A DNA stretch of 27,074 nucleotides from a virus. The stretch lies in IMG/VR virus record IMGVR_UViG_3300005099_000044, positions 1 through 27,074 of that record. The stretch is one strand, 5' to 3'. The translations under genes and the position numbers were made by a program. Of this stretch, positions 7,923 through 17,099 are shown one piece after another (the stretch's first letter is position 1; each line of letters begins with the position of its first letter). Below the pieces are notes generated by a model that saw only the letters and a list, made by a program, of their open reading frames with translations, was not told the DNA's origin and made no database searches.

Positions 7923-7939
7923 TTGCCTCTTCGAGGCAA
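7923..7939 (+). other. Stem-loop directly after the tail tube stop codon
   Basis: TTGCCTC (7923-7929), loop TTC, GAGGCAA (7933-7939): a perfect 7-bp stem starting one base after the tube stop codon. It is not followed by a T run, so it is not a standard intrinsic terminator. It may protect the 3' end of the highly used tube mRNA or weaken read-through into the chaperone gene. Confidence 0.5.
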
Positions 7940-7963
7940 ATAAGATTAAATAGGAGGTAAGGG

Positions 7964-8422
7964 ATGCCAAATTATGGAGGTTTCGATTTATCCTTAGATG
8001 AAGAAGTAATCGTGCTTATAGACACACAGCATGGAAAAGAATTTGAATTAAAGCATTATGTAAGAAGGCCCAAGACCTCAGAGTTTAAGGAATACAGAAA
8101 AAGAATGAGTGAGTTTAGAGGTGGGTTGAGGCGGTTTAAATGGGAAGATAGAACGACAGATGCAGCAGAATGGCTGTATAGAAAGATTATACAGAGAGTG
8201 GAAGGATATACTCTTTCTGCTTATGGGAATAAAAGTGTAATGGATGTTACGAAGGAAGAGTTAGAAGAGATAAGTCAGCGTCGTGGAGAGAAATATGAAT
8301 CTTGGATTGACCTGATTCCACCTAGACATAAGATGTTTGTAATCGATAGAGTAGCTGGCCTGGTAGTTGAAGGTGAAGCCGAAATGGAGGAGCAATTGGG
8401 GGAATCTTCAAGCGGAGCTTAA
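7964..8422 (+). CDS. Tail assembly chaperone, short form (G-like)
   Basis: This is a 152-aa protein with AGGAGGT at 7952-7958 and an ATG at 7964. It lies between the tail tube and the tape measure, where siphophages encode the G/GT tail assembly chaperones. The sequence is helical and charged: EFELKHYVRRPKTSEFKEYRKR, then KEELEEISQRRG and DLIPPRHKMFVIDRV. The C-terminal residues lie in the region where the -1 frame opens. It probably binds the tape measure during tail assembly. The call rests mainly on position and the overlapping second frame. Confidence 0.75.
   Translation: MPNYGGFDLSLDEEVIVLIDTQHGKEFELKHYVRRPKTSEFKEYRKRMSEFRGGLRRFKWEDRTTDAAEWLYRKIIQRVEGYTLSAYGNKSVMDVTKEELEEISQRRGEKYESWIDLIPPRHKMFVIDRVAGLVVEGEAEMEEQLGESSSGA
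8398..8404 (+). promoter_or_regulatory. Candidate -1 frameshift site (G5 run) in the tail chaperone gene
   Basis: The -1 frame is open from 8377 and the 0 frame ends at 8420-8422, so any shift must occur in this short overlap. The only homopolymer is GGGGG at 8398-8402 (0-frame codons GGG GAA), which allows the P-site codon GGG to re-pair on GGG one base back. It is not a perfect X-XXY-YYZ heptamer, so the exact site is uncertain. Confidence 0.55.
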
Positions 8423-8709
8423 GGCATAGTTGCAATCCTCAAACTTGTGATGCTTATAAAATTTCGGGCGGAAAGGCTTGTAAAAGTTGCCCGAATAATC
8501 CAGAGAATTGGCAACAGGATCTTGATCCAAATTGGATTGCTTACTCAAACTACATAATTTGGTTGCATACTCTAAAGAGTATTGGTTGTACCTTCTTGAT
8601 GGATGACTTGTCTCTTTCTGAGTGGAAAGGATTGGAAATTCTGGAAAGGGAAATCAAACTCAAGGAAAAAGAAGAAATGGAGAAAATTAAAAGAGGAAGA
8701 AGAAAGTAA
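8401..8709 (+). CDS. Tail assembly chaperone, -1 frame extension (T-like part of GT), Cys-containing
   Basis: The -1 frame is open for about 100 codons and ends in TAA at 8707-8709, one base before the tape measure ATG. It has no usable start codon until an internal ATG deep inside (MDDLSLSEW). Therefore it is most likely expressed only as a fusion to the upstream short form, giving about 248 aa. It begins with HSCNPQTCD, then ACKSCPNNP, a C-x4-C plus C-x2-C arrangement that could bind zinc. It continues with WIAYSNYIIWLHTLKSIG and ends in a highly charged helix, KEEMEKIKRGRRK. Frameshifted G/GT chaperones are widely conserved in siphophages; the Cys part is not something I recognise from the model examples. 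Confidence 0.75.
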   Translation, partial: GIFKRSLRHSCNPQTCDAYKISGGKACKSCPNNPENWQQDLDPNWIAYSNYIIWLHTLKSIGCTFLMDDLSLSEWKGLEILEREIKLKEKEEMEKIKRGRRK

Positions 8710-11700
8710 ATGGTTGGCTACGACGTCAGTATCACGATAACCACACGCTGGAGAGAAGCAGGTAAGCCTCCCTCTCCTGAGCCCGTTCAAAGAACAGAGC
8801 AGGCTGTAAGGCGTACTACTTCTGCACTCAAGGAGCAGCAGAGTGTCTTATCTAGGTTTATTCAGAATTGGAAGAGCACATTTGCTGTGTTTGCAATGGG
8901 ATATGTTTCTGTTGTTGGGTTTCTTGAAGCAGTAAGAGCAGTTACAGGAGCTATATCTAGATCAATCGAAGTGAGCAGTAGATGGGAATCTGAAATTATA
9001 TCTTTGACTGCTACTCTAACTTCTTTTATGAAATTAAAACCAGGAGAGACTTATGTAGAAGCATTTGAAAGAGCCCTGCCTTATGTAAGAGAGCTTCACA
9101 AAGCAGCTAGACAATTGGATGCTGAATTTATAGGCACAGCAGATGATCTGATGGAAGTTATGCGAGCATTGATAGCACAGGGTATTACAATTGATCTTCA
9201 AAACGAAAGACATATCAAGGCTTGGTTGGCAATTGCTTCCGCTGCTAAGTTATTGACATTTCACATTGATAGGGCAGGACAACTTTATCAAGAGGTTTTA
9301 GCCTTTATGGAAGGCAATGTAAGAATGGGAGCAGAGTTAGCTAAACTTGCTGCGGCCCTCGATCCTGAATATAAGAAGCATATTCAATCACTAAAAACAG
9401 TTGAAGAACGAATGGATTATATTTTAAAACTTCTAGGAGCATTTACCACTCTTCAAGATAAGGTGGGAAATACTTGGGATGCTATAAAGTCCACTCTCAG
9501 TACAATATATGATGAGATTTTGGTTGCAGGATTTAAACCATTCTTTAATTGGATGAAAGAGACTGTTGACAGCATAAATAAATCATTAAGGCAAAGCAAA
9601 GAATTAACAGATACTTCCTTGAGCATTATCAAAGGCTTAGAAAAATTTTGGAAAGATATTTTATCTATAATTAGGAGTGTTTCAAATGTCCTTGGTCAAC
9701 ATAAAGTTATTTTGCAAACATTGCTAGCAACATTACTGGAGGTAATACATAGATTAGCGATCGGTCTAGAATTACTGAGTTCTTGGTATAAGGTTGCTAT
9801 TCCCAAAGTTTATGCTGGATTTGAGCTAATTGGCAAGGTTATAGGCACTCTGACTGCAGGAATGATGGAAATGGGAAAGGCTATGCTTCATTTTGATCTC
9901 AGCAAAATGAAAGAACTGAAGAAATTAATCAAAGATGAAATCATCAGACATTACAAAGAATATGAAGAAAGGATTACAAAGCATCCTGATTTATTGACAG
10001 AAATAATAAAAAAGACAGATGAGTGGTACAGGGAAAACTTTGAGAATAAAAGGATTACAGATGAGATATCTAAAAATGTTGAGAAAATCTCTAAGATTGA
10101 GGTAAGACTCAAGCCACCTGATACTAAAAAAATCGAAGAGGCTATTCGGAAGATTGATGATGCTTATGACACTCTGATGTTAGATTATGAAAGATACCAG
10201 GCTCAAATGGCTTCAATTACAGAAGACCTAGCAACAGAAAGATTGAGAATAGAATCTGAATTGACAGGCAGTCTAGAGGCTCAATATCGCTATCGAGTAC
10301 AACAAGTAGAGAAATGGGAAGCTGAGAAATGGAATCGAGTTGTATCTCTCCAAAATAGTATGCTCAAAAAGTTAGCTAATCTAAGAAACAAAATAGAAGA
10401 ACAAGCAGCTAAAGAGTCAAGAGAACTTAGATTAGATGAAGTTGCTGCTCTTGTTGACCTCGATATAAAAGAAATGGAGATTTATAAGGATGTGCAAGAA
10501 CAAAAAATTAAGATAGCAGAGATTGCTGCTGAGAAAGAAAAGGAAATCTTCTTAGATACATATGCCTATGCAATCAACTTAGGTGAAATCTTGGAAACCT
10601 CTGTTGCAGATGCCTTTGAGGGCATTATATTAGGCACTCGCAAACTTGAAGATGTATTCATAGCTATGAGAGATGCAATCGTTGGGCACTTTGCCCAAAT
10701 GATTGCAAAAATGATAAGACAGAAGCTGGATTTTGATACGATTTGGATCACAAATGTTAAAGATATGGAAGGTCAGTTTGCGGATTCTGCAATAAATATT
10801 AGGAACATCTGGGACTCTGTAATGGATTGGCTTACAAGTGGAATAGGTAAACTTACAGGAGCGATAGGAGCACTTGGATATGGAATTGCTGGAATGGTGG
10901 GAGGAGAACCTTGGAGAGCAGTGGGAGGAACAGCTGCGACAGTAGCTATGCTTACAGGGCATCCTGTAATTGCGGTCGCTACAATTGCAACAGCAGAAAT
11001 TGGGAAGGCCATATTTAAAGGTAAGACAGAATGGATATCTGTGGGAGCACCTGCTGCTGGAATGGCGAGTACAACAATTGGCCTTGAAACAGGATGGTGG
11101 GAAAACATGTCTACTTTCTGGCAACTCAGTTTATCCTTTCTTACTGGATGGATACCGATATTTGGCAGTATTTTTGGAAGAAAATGGCCCACAGTTAGAG
11201 GTACTCTGGAAGCCTCCCTAACCTTTTTAACAGAAGCATCTCAAATAGCAGATGAATATGCAGAAGAAATAAGTGAAGTTTCAGGTGGAACAAAGGGACG
11301 AGTAAGATTTGAAGAAGCCACAGAAAATGCCAGAGTAATTATTTTGCAATGGCGTGATGTGAAAGGAAGCATGGAAGATTTGTCCGCCGCCTTCTTAGAT
11401 TTTACTCAAGGTGTTGTAGATATATACAATACATACTTTTCTATGCTGCCAGAAGATACGAGGGATGCATTCATAGAATCCCTGCCTCAACTTGAACTCA
11501 AGTTTGCTGCAGGACGCAAAGATATGGAAGAATTAGGAAAGAAAGTTGCAACAGACCTATTACTTAATACTTATCTCTCTTGGGGTATTCCTCTGGTAGA
11601 TGAGCTTTCTAAGCTCTTGGGAATCGATTTATTTGAAAAATTTGGGTTGAAGCGAACATTTGAGGAAATTGTTGAGGCAGCAGGCGTAGAACCTTGGGAA

Positions 11701-14700
11701 GATTTAGAATCTATGTTTGAAGAACTAGGAGAAGTTGGGCATGAACATGCAGAGGAGTTAGAAAAACTTTACGATTATACAGTTACAACTTTACAGCCGT
11801 TATTTGATGCAACAATGCAATATACTCAAACTATGCTTAATTTGATGGCTGTATATGGGGAGGATATAATTGGCGCATATATAGAAGACTCAGCAGAACA
11901 AGTCAAGGCAATAGTAGATAAATACACAGCAGAAATTGCAGGCTTGGACGAGGAAGAAGCGGCTGAAAAGTTAGAAGAAATGCAAAATACCATATCTGCA
12001 TATCTCTCAGAAGTTGCTGACTTTATAGAAGAAATTGAAGGAGTGATAGAAGAATTTACAATGCCTGAAGCAGTAAGGGAAATCCATGAAATTGAGAAAT
12101 GGTATCAGGAAATGTTACAAGAAGCCGAGGCTTTGGGTCTAACAGGAGAGGCAATAGATAGATTGAACCAAGCAATGGCAGCTAAATTCTTCAAACCCAT
12201 AGAAGACATTATAGATACTCGGAGCGATTTTCAAAAGGCTGTAGATGAAATTAATGAATGGTATGTAGCAGCAACAGATTTCTTTGAGAGACATCAAGAA
12301 GTATTGGAATCTTTGGGCTACTCCATTGAGGAAATAATCCTTGCATACAGGATGCAATTGGAAGAAATATTCTTAACACCTTTAGAGGAGCTCAGAGAAG
12401 AAATACAAGGATTAGAAGCCAATATACAGGTACCACCTGAGGAGCGTGCTGCTGAGATATCTGAGATTCTGGATGAAATCATGACCTTGCTTGCCTCAGA
12501 CACAGAAACTCTTGCTTCTCAATGGGAATATCTCCTTGAGCTTTTAAATGAATACATTGACTTGCAAGAGCAAGCATACGAGGATCAAATAGAACAGTTG
12601 CGCAAAGAATATGAAGAAAGAGAGGAACTTATTAGAGAATCATACGAAGAAGAGCGAGAAAGAATTCGAGAAGAATATGAAGAAAGAATGGATGCTATAA
12701 GAGAAGAAATTGCCCAAACAGAAGAATTAATAAATGCGTGGGAGTCTATTCAAGAGCAGGTAGAAGACTTAATAGATCAAATCGAGGAAATGAGTAGAAC
12801 GCCTGTAGAATCCTTGGAATCTGCTTGGACTGAATTTCAAGATTTATTGGAGCAAATTTCAGAGGCTGCTACTGAAGAAAAGCCTGAGTTAATAGAAGAA
12901 CTCCTAGATTTAATTCCAGATTTGTTAGATCTTGTAGAAGATATTTTTGGAGAAGGGTTGATTTTAACAAAATTGCAAGAATATCTCCTTAATGTACTAG
13001 AATCTATCGGAGCTGAGGCTGAATCTGAGCTAGAGGTGCTTCAAGATATGAGAGATGATCTTGAAAGACAATTAGAATTGCTGGAAGAGCAGTTAGATAT
13101 GGAATTAAGTCAATTAGACGAATCTATGGAAGCAGAACTTGAGGCATTAAATCAAGATTTACAGAATGAGATTAACGAACTAACTCAGGCAACAATTGAT
13201 TCATTGAATGCCTTAATAGATACGGTTGAGGAAGCAGGGCAGGGCATTATAGACTCTATGACAGGTCTTGAATATGGAGGCATCCCACCAGAAGAGCTTG
13301 AGGCTTTGACAGAAAGTTTAGAATCCTTAAACGAGCCCTTGATAAATATGGATGAAAATATAGGCACATTAACTCAGACAACCGCAGATACATTGCCAGA
13401 AATGAATGAGACTCTCGTCAATGAGGTAACTCTAATCCAAGACCAAATCTTACCTTTAATGGGCGAAATGAAATCCAGTTTGGAAGCGATCAATCAAAAT
13501 TTAACAAACATTATTGGGCAACTTAATTCTTTAATTGGAACAAACACAACTGGTTTTAGCAGCATTCAAATAGCAGTTGATAGTGCCAGTGAATCAATCT
13601 GCAGTGAAATTTCAACCGCAGCATCCTCTATTGAATCTGCAATTTCAAGTGCAGCAAGCTCTATATCTTCTTCCATTTCTGCCATTCAATGTGTATGTGA
13701 GAGCCATTGTCACTGCGATTGTACTTGCAATGTTAATGTGGGAGGGGCTCAAGCAGGTGGAATTGTGACTCGGCCTACTTTACTTCTTGTGGGAGAAGCT
13801 GGGCCTGAAGCAATAATACCGTTGTCGAAATTGGGAAGTTACATGCCTGCATCCTCTCCAGTTGGAGGGAGCCCACTTACTCATCCATTTTTTGATCCGT
13901 GGAAACTATGGGATGAAATAGAAGATTTGGTTGATGCAATAGAAGAGCTTACAGAAGCCTTGGCAGATTGGATAGAAGAAGCACTCAATCCTTTGTATGA
14001 TTTTGAAAAGGAATTGGAAGAAATTATTGAAACAACTGAGATGTGGATATACTTGCTTGAGAAGCATCGAGATTATTTGGAGAAGATTGGATATAATGTC
14101 GATCTTCTGATTGATTTAATAGAACGAACAGCTTGGGAAAAGATGTTGGATCTAATTGAAGATGATGTAGAGGAAGTAAGAGACCTAGTTAATTACACAT
14201 CTGATTGGGAACAAGAAATTGCTGATATTTTAGATTGGTATAAGGAATTAACAAGGAAAACAGAAGAGATATTAGAAGCATTACTTAGACTTGAGTGGCC
14301 TTCAAGATTGGAGCAATATGGAATTACCACAATAGAAAGTTTGAAACAGGTCATTGAAGATTTGAAAAAAATAGAACCTTATTGGGAAAGATTGGGTGAG
14401 ATCATTCCTGAGATATTAGGCAAACCATTGGATCAATTCCTAAGGCAACTTTATTTAGAAAAATACAAATGGGACATTGCAGCATTAGCAATAGAGGATT
14501 TTTTCGACGCATTTATGGAGAGAATAGCGGAGGAAACAGGAAGACCTTTTGAAGAGCTTTATGATCATTGGGAGTCTTATTTAGAAGATTGGCTTGAGTT
14601 CTTAGAAGATGTGAAAGAAGGAACTATGACTTGGTTGGATTTGTTTGCCGAGATTGCAAAGGATATGACAAATATATGGTTTGAAGAAGTATGGGAATGG

Positions 14701-16503
14701 CGAGAATTTACTCCTGAAGAAGTTAGAAAGTGGTTGACTTATTTCTTTGAACAAAATTTGGGAGCTTTTCAGGATGAATTTGCAGATGTTTTGGAGGAAA
14801 CTGTTGGTCGTTGGATATATCCTTTCTTGCCCGATACTATCAAAGAAATAGTTTCTAAAATGGACCCAGAAGAAATTTGGAAATATCTGATTAAGAATTT
14901 GGATAAGACTATTCAGGCATTAGAAGATTTGCTTGATACTATTGGGCAAGCTATCGAAGAACAACTTAAATATTTGGAAAAAATCAAAGAAGCAGCTGCT
15001 ATAAAAATAGCAGATGTCTTGTACAAAACATTTATCGAGCCCTTGGAAGATTTGAGAGAACAAATTGAAGAGTTCTCATTAGGCGAAGAATATGTAGCAA
15101 AAGCATTGGAGGATGCAGAAGCTCAATGGAATAGAATAGCAGATACTTGGGAAGAAATTACTGCAACAGGCAATGAAGAAGCACTCAGAGCAATGGCGTC
15201 TAATTGGGAAAATATTTTAGAAGATGCCGAGAATTATATTGATTTATTGGAGCAGGCTTACGAACAAGAAGTTGAAAATCTTGAAAAAGAATATGAAGCA
15301 AGAATGGAAGGTTTTAATAAGGAAACAGGAGAAATTTACAGCACTTGGCAAGATATTGCAGACCTTCTTACAGAAAGAGGATATGATGTAGGAGAGCAAT
15401 GGGGTGAGGCTTGGGAAAAAGCACAACAAGTAGGTGAAGGCGTGAGCGAGGCATTTGATATATGGAGAGATTGGCAAGAAGAACAAATAGATGCTTTGGA
15501 AGAGCAAAAATCTGCATGGGAAGACGTTATGGAATCTGCAAAGCAATTGATAGATGAACTAACAACAGTCAGCGAACTTGCACCTGTTCAAAGTTGGGAA
15601 GCCATACAGAGGAGATGGGAAGAACTGCGTGAATCTATGGTCGCGGGGGATTCTAAAGCAGCCAAAGAGCTTATCTCCTTTACAGAGACTTATTTAGAAA
15701 TGGCAAGAACATTTATGCCGAGTCAATATATCGATGTATATGAAGATGTCCTTGCCACCTTGCAAGAGGCTAGAGATGTGGCAGAAGACCAAGTACAAAC
15801 CTTAGGAGATTTGGCTGATAGCATTCGTGAAACTGTAGAAGAAGCAGAAATTGCACTGGAAGATGTTATGGAACAGTTAAACGATGAGTTAGAGCAGCAA
15901 ATAGAAGATTTAAGACAGGAATACGCAGAACAGATGAATGAAGTCTACGACCTTCTTGAAGAAATGCAGGAGACAATGATAATGGAAATTGTGCCTCCAG
16001 AGTTCAGAGATGATGTTTTAGAACAATTGCAATATCAAGCAGATTATCTCTCCAGAGTTGAAGATATCTTGAATGGCAATATAACTCCAGAGAAAGAGTG
16101 GCGAATAAATGGAATGAATGACATGCTTGCACACATAGAACAATCCATTGAACTTGATAAACAAAGAAATGATTATCTTAAAAGATTATACGAAATTTTC
16201 GAAACCAACAAAGTCATTATCACTAGTTTGCAAACAGGTGGCATTATCGGTCAGGAAGGTGTATATCACCTCCATCCAGGAGAAATCGTAATACCTCGCA
16301 ATGCAAATATCAAAGTGGAGATAGATGCGGATAAATTAGGTGAGTCTATCGCCTCTTCTTTGATTCGTGCAGGTATATCTTCAAAAGAAACCTCTTCTAT
16401 ACACTTACATATAGACGGCAGAGAAATAGCAGCAGTCACAGCAGAACAAATAAGAAGAGGTCATCCAGAATTAGTGAAACAGATAAGAAGAATAACACAT
16501 TAA
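8710..16503 (+). CDS. Tape measure protein, 2597 aa
   Basis: This very large, mostly helical protein follows the tail chaperone. The N-terminal part has a typical tape measure opening (TEQAVRRTTSALKEQQSVL, then a hydrophobic FAVFAMGYVSVVGFLEAV near residue 65). A Gly/Ala-rich hydrophobic zone at about 710-775 could enter the membrane at DNA delivery. Residues 1293-1336 form a strongly charged single helix or coiled coil. A Cys/His cluster, CVCESHCHCDCTC, lies at 1661-1673, followed at 1683 by GGIVTRPT and VGEAGPEAIIPL, the motif that commonly ends tape measures. A second, similar ending starts at about 2510 (GGIIGQEGVYHLHPGEIVIP). At roughly 0.15 nm per residue the tail would be near 390 nm, if the whole chain acts as ruler. 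No peptidase or lysozyme domain was recognised. Confidence 0.9.
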   Translation: MVGYDVSITITTRWREAGKPPSPEPVQRTEQAVRRTTSALKEQQSVLSRFIQNWKSTFAVFAMGYVSVVGFLEAVRAVTGAISRSIEVSSRWESEIISLTATLTSFMKLKPGETYVEAFERALPYVRELHKAARQLDAEFIGTADDLMEVMRALIAQGITIDLQNERHIKAWLAIASAAKLLTFHIDRAGQLYQEVLAFMEGNVRMGAELAKLAAALDPEYKKHIQSLKTVEERMDYILKLLGAFTTLQDKVGNTWDAIKSTLSTIYDEILVAGFKPFFNWMKETVDSINKSLRQSKELTDTSLSIIKGLEKFWKDILSIIRSVSNVLGQHKVILQTLLATLLEVIHRLAIGLELLSSWYKVAIPKVYAGFELIGKVIGTLTAGMMEMGKAMLHFDLSKMKELKKLIKDEIIRHYKEYEERITKHPDLLTEIIKKTDEWYRENFENKRITDEISKNVEKISKIEVRLKPPDTKKIEEAIRKIDDAYDTLMLDYERYQAQMASITEDLATERLRIESELTGSLEAQYRYRVQQVEKWEAEKWNRVVSLQNSMLKKLANLRNKIEEQAAKESRELRLDEVAALVDLDIKEMEIYKDVQEQKIKIAEIAAEKEKEIFLDTYAYAINLGEILETSVADAFEGIILGTRKLEDVFIAMRDAIVGHFAQMIAKMIRQKLDFDTIWITNVKDMEGQFADSAINIRNIWDSVMDWLTSGIGKLTGAIGALGYGIAGMVGGEPWRAVGGTAATVAMLTGHPVIAVATIATAEIGKAIFKGKTEWISVGAPAAGMASTTIGLETGWWENMSTFWQLSLSFLTGWIPIFGSIFGRKWPTVRGTLEASLTFLTEASQIADEYAEEISEVSGGTKGRVRFEEATENARVIILQWRDVKGSMEDLSAAFLDFTQGVVDIYNTYFSMLPEDTRDAFIESLPQLELKFAAGRKDMEELGKKVATDLLLNTYLSWGIPLVDELSKLLGIDLFEKFGLKRTFEEIVEAAGVEPWEDLESMFEELGEVGHEHAEELEKLYDYTVTTLQPLFDATMQYTQTMLNLMAVYGEDIIGAYIEDSAEQVKAIVDKYTAEIAGLDEEEAAEKLEEMQNTISAYLSEVADFIEEIEGVIEEFTMPEAVREIHEIEKWYQEMLQEAEALGLTGEAIDRLNQAMAAKFFKPIEDIIDTRSDFQKAVDEINEWYVAATDFFERHQEVLESLGYSIEEIILAYRMQLEEIFLTPLEELREEIQGLEANIQVPPEERAAEISEILDEIMTLLASDTETLASQWEYLLELLNEYIDLQEQAYEDQIEQLRKEYEEREELIRESYEEERERIREEYEERMDAIREEIAQTEELINAWESIQEQVEDLIDQIEEMSRTPVESLESAWTEFQDLLEQISEAATEEKPELIEELLDLIPDLLDLVEDIFGEGLILTKLQEYLLNVLESIGAEAESELEVLQDMRDDLERQLELLEEQLDMELSQLDESMEAELEALNQDLQNEINELTQATIDSLNALIDTVEEAGQGIIDSMTGLEYGGIPPEELEALTESLESLNEPLINMDENIGTLTQTTADTLPEMNETLVNEVTLIQDQILPLMGEMKSSLEAINQNLTNIIGQLNSLIGTNTTGFSSIQIAVDSASESICSEISTAASSIESAISSAASSISSSISAIQCVCESHCHCDCTCNVNVGGAQAGGIVTRPTLLLVGEAGPEAIIPLSKLGSYMPASSPVGGSPLTHPFFDPWKLWDEIEDLVDAIEELTEALADWIEEALNPLYDFEKELEEIIETTEMWIYLLEKHRDYLEKIGYNVDLLIDLIERTAWEKMLDLIEDDVEEVRDLVNYTSDWEQEIADILDWYKELTRKTEEILEALLRLEWPSRLEQYGITTIESLKQVIEDLKKIEPYWERLGEIIPEILGKPLDQFLRQLYLEKYKWDIAALAIEDFFDAFMERIAEETGRPFEELYDHWESYLEDWLEFLEDVKEGTMTWLDLFAEIAKDMTNIWFEEVWEWREFTPEEVRKWLTYFFEQNLGAFQDEFADVLEETVGRWIYPFLPDTIKEIVSKMDPEEIWKYLIKNLDKTIQALEDLLDTIGQAIEEQLKYLEKIKEAAAIKIADVLYKTFIEPLEDLREQIEEFSLGEEYVAKALEDAEAQWNRIADTWEEITATGNEEALRAMASNWENILEDAENYIDLLEQAYEQEVENLEKEYEARMEGFNKETGEIYSTWQDIADLLTERGYDVGEQWGEAWEKAQQVGEGVSEAFDIWRDWQEEQIDALEEQKSAWEDVMESAKQLIDELTTVSELAPVQSWEAIQRRWEELRESMVAGDSKAAKELISFTETYLEMARTFMPSQYIDVYEDVLATLQEARDVAEDQVQTLGDLADSIRETVEEAEIALEDVMEQLNDELEQQIEDLRQEYAEQMNEVYDLLEEMQETMIMEIVPPEFRDDVLEQLQYQADYLSRVEDILNGNITPEKEWRINGMNDMLAHIEQSIELDKQRNDYLKRLYEIFETNKVIITSLQTGGIIGQEGVYHLHPGEIVIPRNANIKVEIDADKLGESIASSLIRAGISSKETSSIHLHIDGREIAAVTAEQIRRGHPELVKQIRRITH
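12379..12640 (+). repeat. Internal tape measure repeat, copy 1 (residues about 1224-1310)
   Basis: The segment starts PLEELREEIQGLE and includes LASQWEYLLELLNEYIDLQEQAYEDQ. It resembles a segment about 887 residues later. The spacing is close to that between the two GG-I-type ending motifs (827), which supports an old duplication of a large block. It is visible only at protein level. Confidence 0.5.
15040..15310 (+). repeat. Internal tape measure repeat, copy 2 (residues about 2111-2200)
   Basis: The segment starts PLEDLREQIEEF and includes MASNWENILEDAENYIDLLEQAYEQE, parallel to copy 1. Both are followed by Glu/Lys-rich helix (KEYEERE versus KEYEARM). The similarity is clear over about 85 residues and fades outside, so part of it could be convergent helix composition. 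The exact match YIDL-x-EQAYE argues for common origin. Confidence 0.5.
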
Positions 16504-16519
16504 TTTGGAGGTGTTTGAA

Positions 16520-17083
16520 ATGGAAGAAAAATTCAAGCAAGGAATGGATGTGGGAGCAAATATTGTTGCAAAGCGAGGGGTCCATTTTAGGCCCCTTTGG
16601 GGCGCACACTACAAAGTAGAATGCTATGACAAGAATGGCAAGCTCAAATGGGTAGATGAATTTGATAATCTTGTTGTGGATGAAGGTTTGAATGATAATC
16701 TAGATAAGTATTTCAAAGGAAGCAATTACACAGCTGCATTTTATGTAGGGCTTACAGATGGTTCTCCTACACCTTCTGCAAGTGATACCATGTCTTCTCA
16801 TTCAGGTTGGAATGAGGTTACTGCCTATAGTGAATCTGCCAGACCTACACTTACTCTTGGCACTGTATCAAATAAATCTGTAGATAACTCTGCAAATAAA
16901 GCCCAATTCACAATAAATGCAGACAACACGACAATAGGCGGTGCATTTGTGACAACTGATAGTACAAAGGGAGGTACTTCGGGCATTCTATATGGTGTGG
17001 GAGCGTTTTCTTCAGGAGACAAAACATTAGACAATGGTGATGTTCTTCAGGTTACAATAACTCTTACTGCAAGTGCAGCATAA
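16520..17083 (+). CDS. Phage tail/virion surface protein of the VGLTDG type
   Basis: The product is 187 aa from the ATG at 16520, chosen because GGAGGTG at 16507-16513 lies at good distance; an in-frame TTG at 16505 sits inside that site. The order KWVDEFDNLVVDEGLND, AFYVGLTDG, DTMSSHSGW, RPTLTLG, SVDNSANKAQF, IGGAFVTT and GILYGVGAF is a family I recognise from many uncultured and cultured phage genomes as a virion-associated beta protein. Its biochemical role is not known to me. It follows the tape measure directly, so a distal tail role is likely. Confidence 0.7.
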   Translation: MEEKFKQGMDVGANIVAKRGVHFRPLWGAHYKVECYDKNGKLKWVDEFDNLVVDEGLNDNLDKYFKGSNYTAAFYVGLTDGSPTPSASDTMSSHSGWNEVTAYSESARPTLTLGTVSNKSVDNSANKAQFTINADNTTIGGAFVTTDSTKGGTSGILYGVGAFSSGDKTLDNGDVLQVTITLTASAA

Positions 17084-17099
17084 CAGGCTATAACAAGGA

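Noticed and set aside
10630-11192. Minus-strand open frames inside the tape measure gene.
   Set aside because: They are shadows of the long + strand gene, with no binding site and low-complexity, Cys/Ser-rich products.
16591-16603. Hairpin GCCCC-TTT-GGGGC as a regulatory element.
   Set aside because: It lies inside the coding sequence, is only 5 bp long, and is explained by the codons for RPLWGA.
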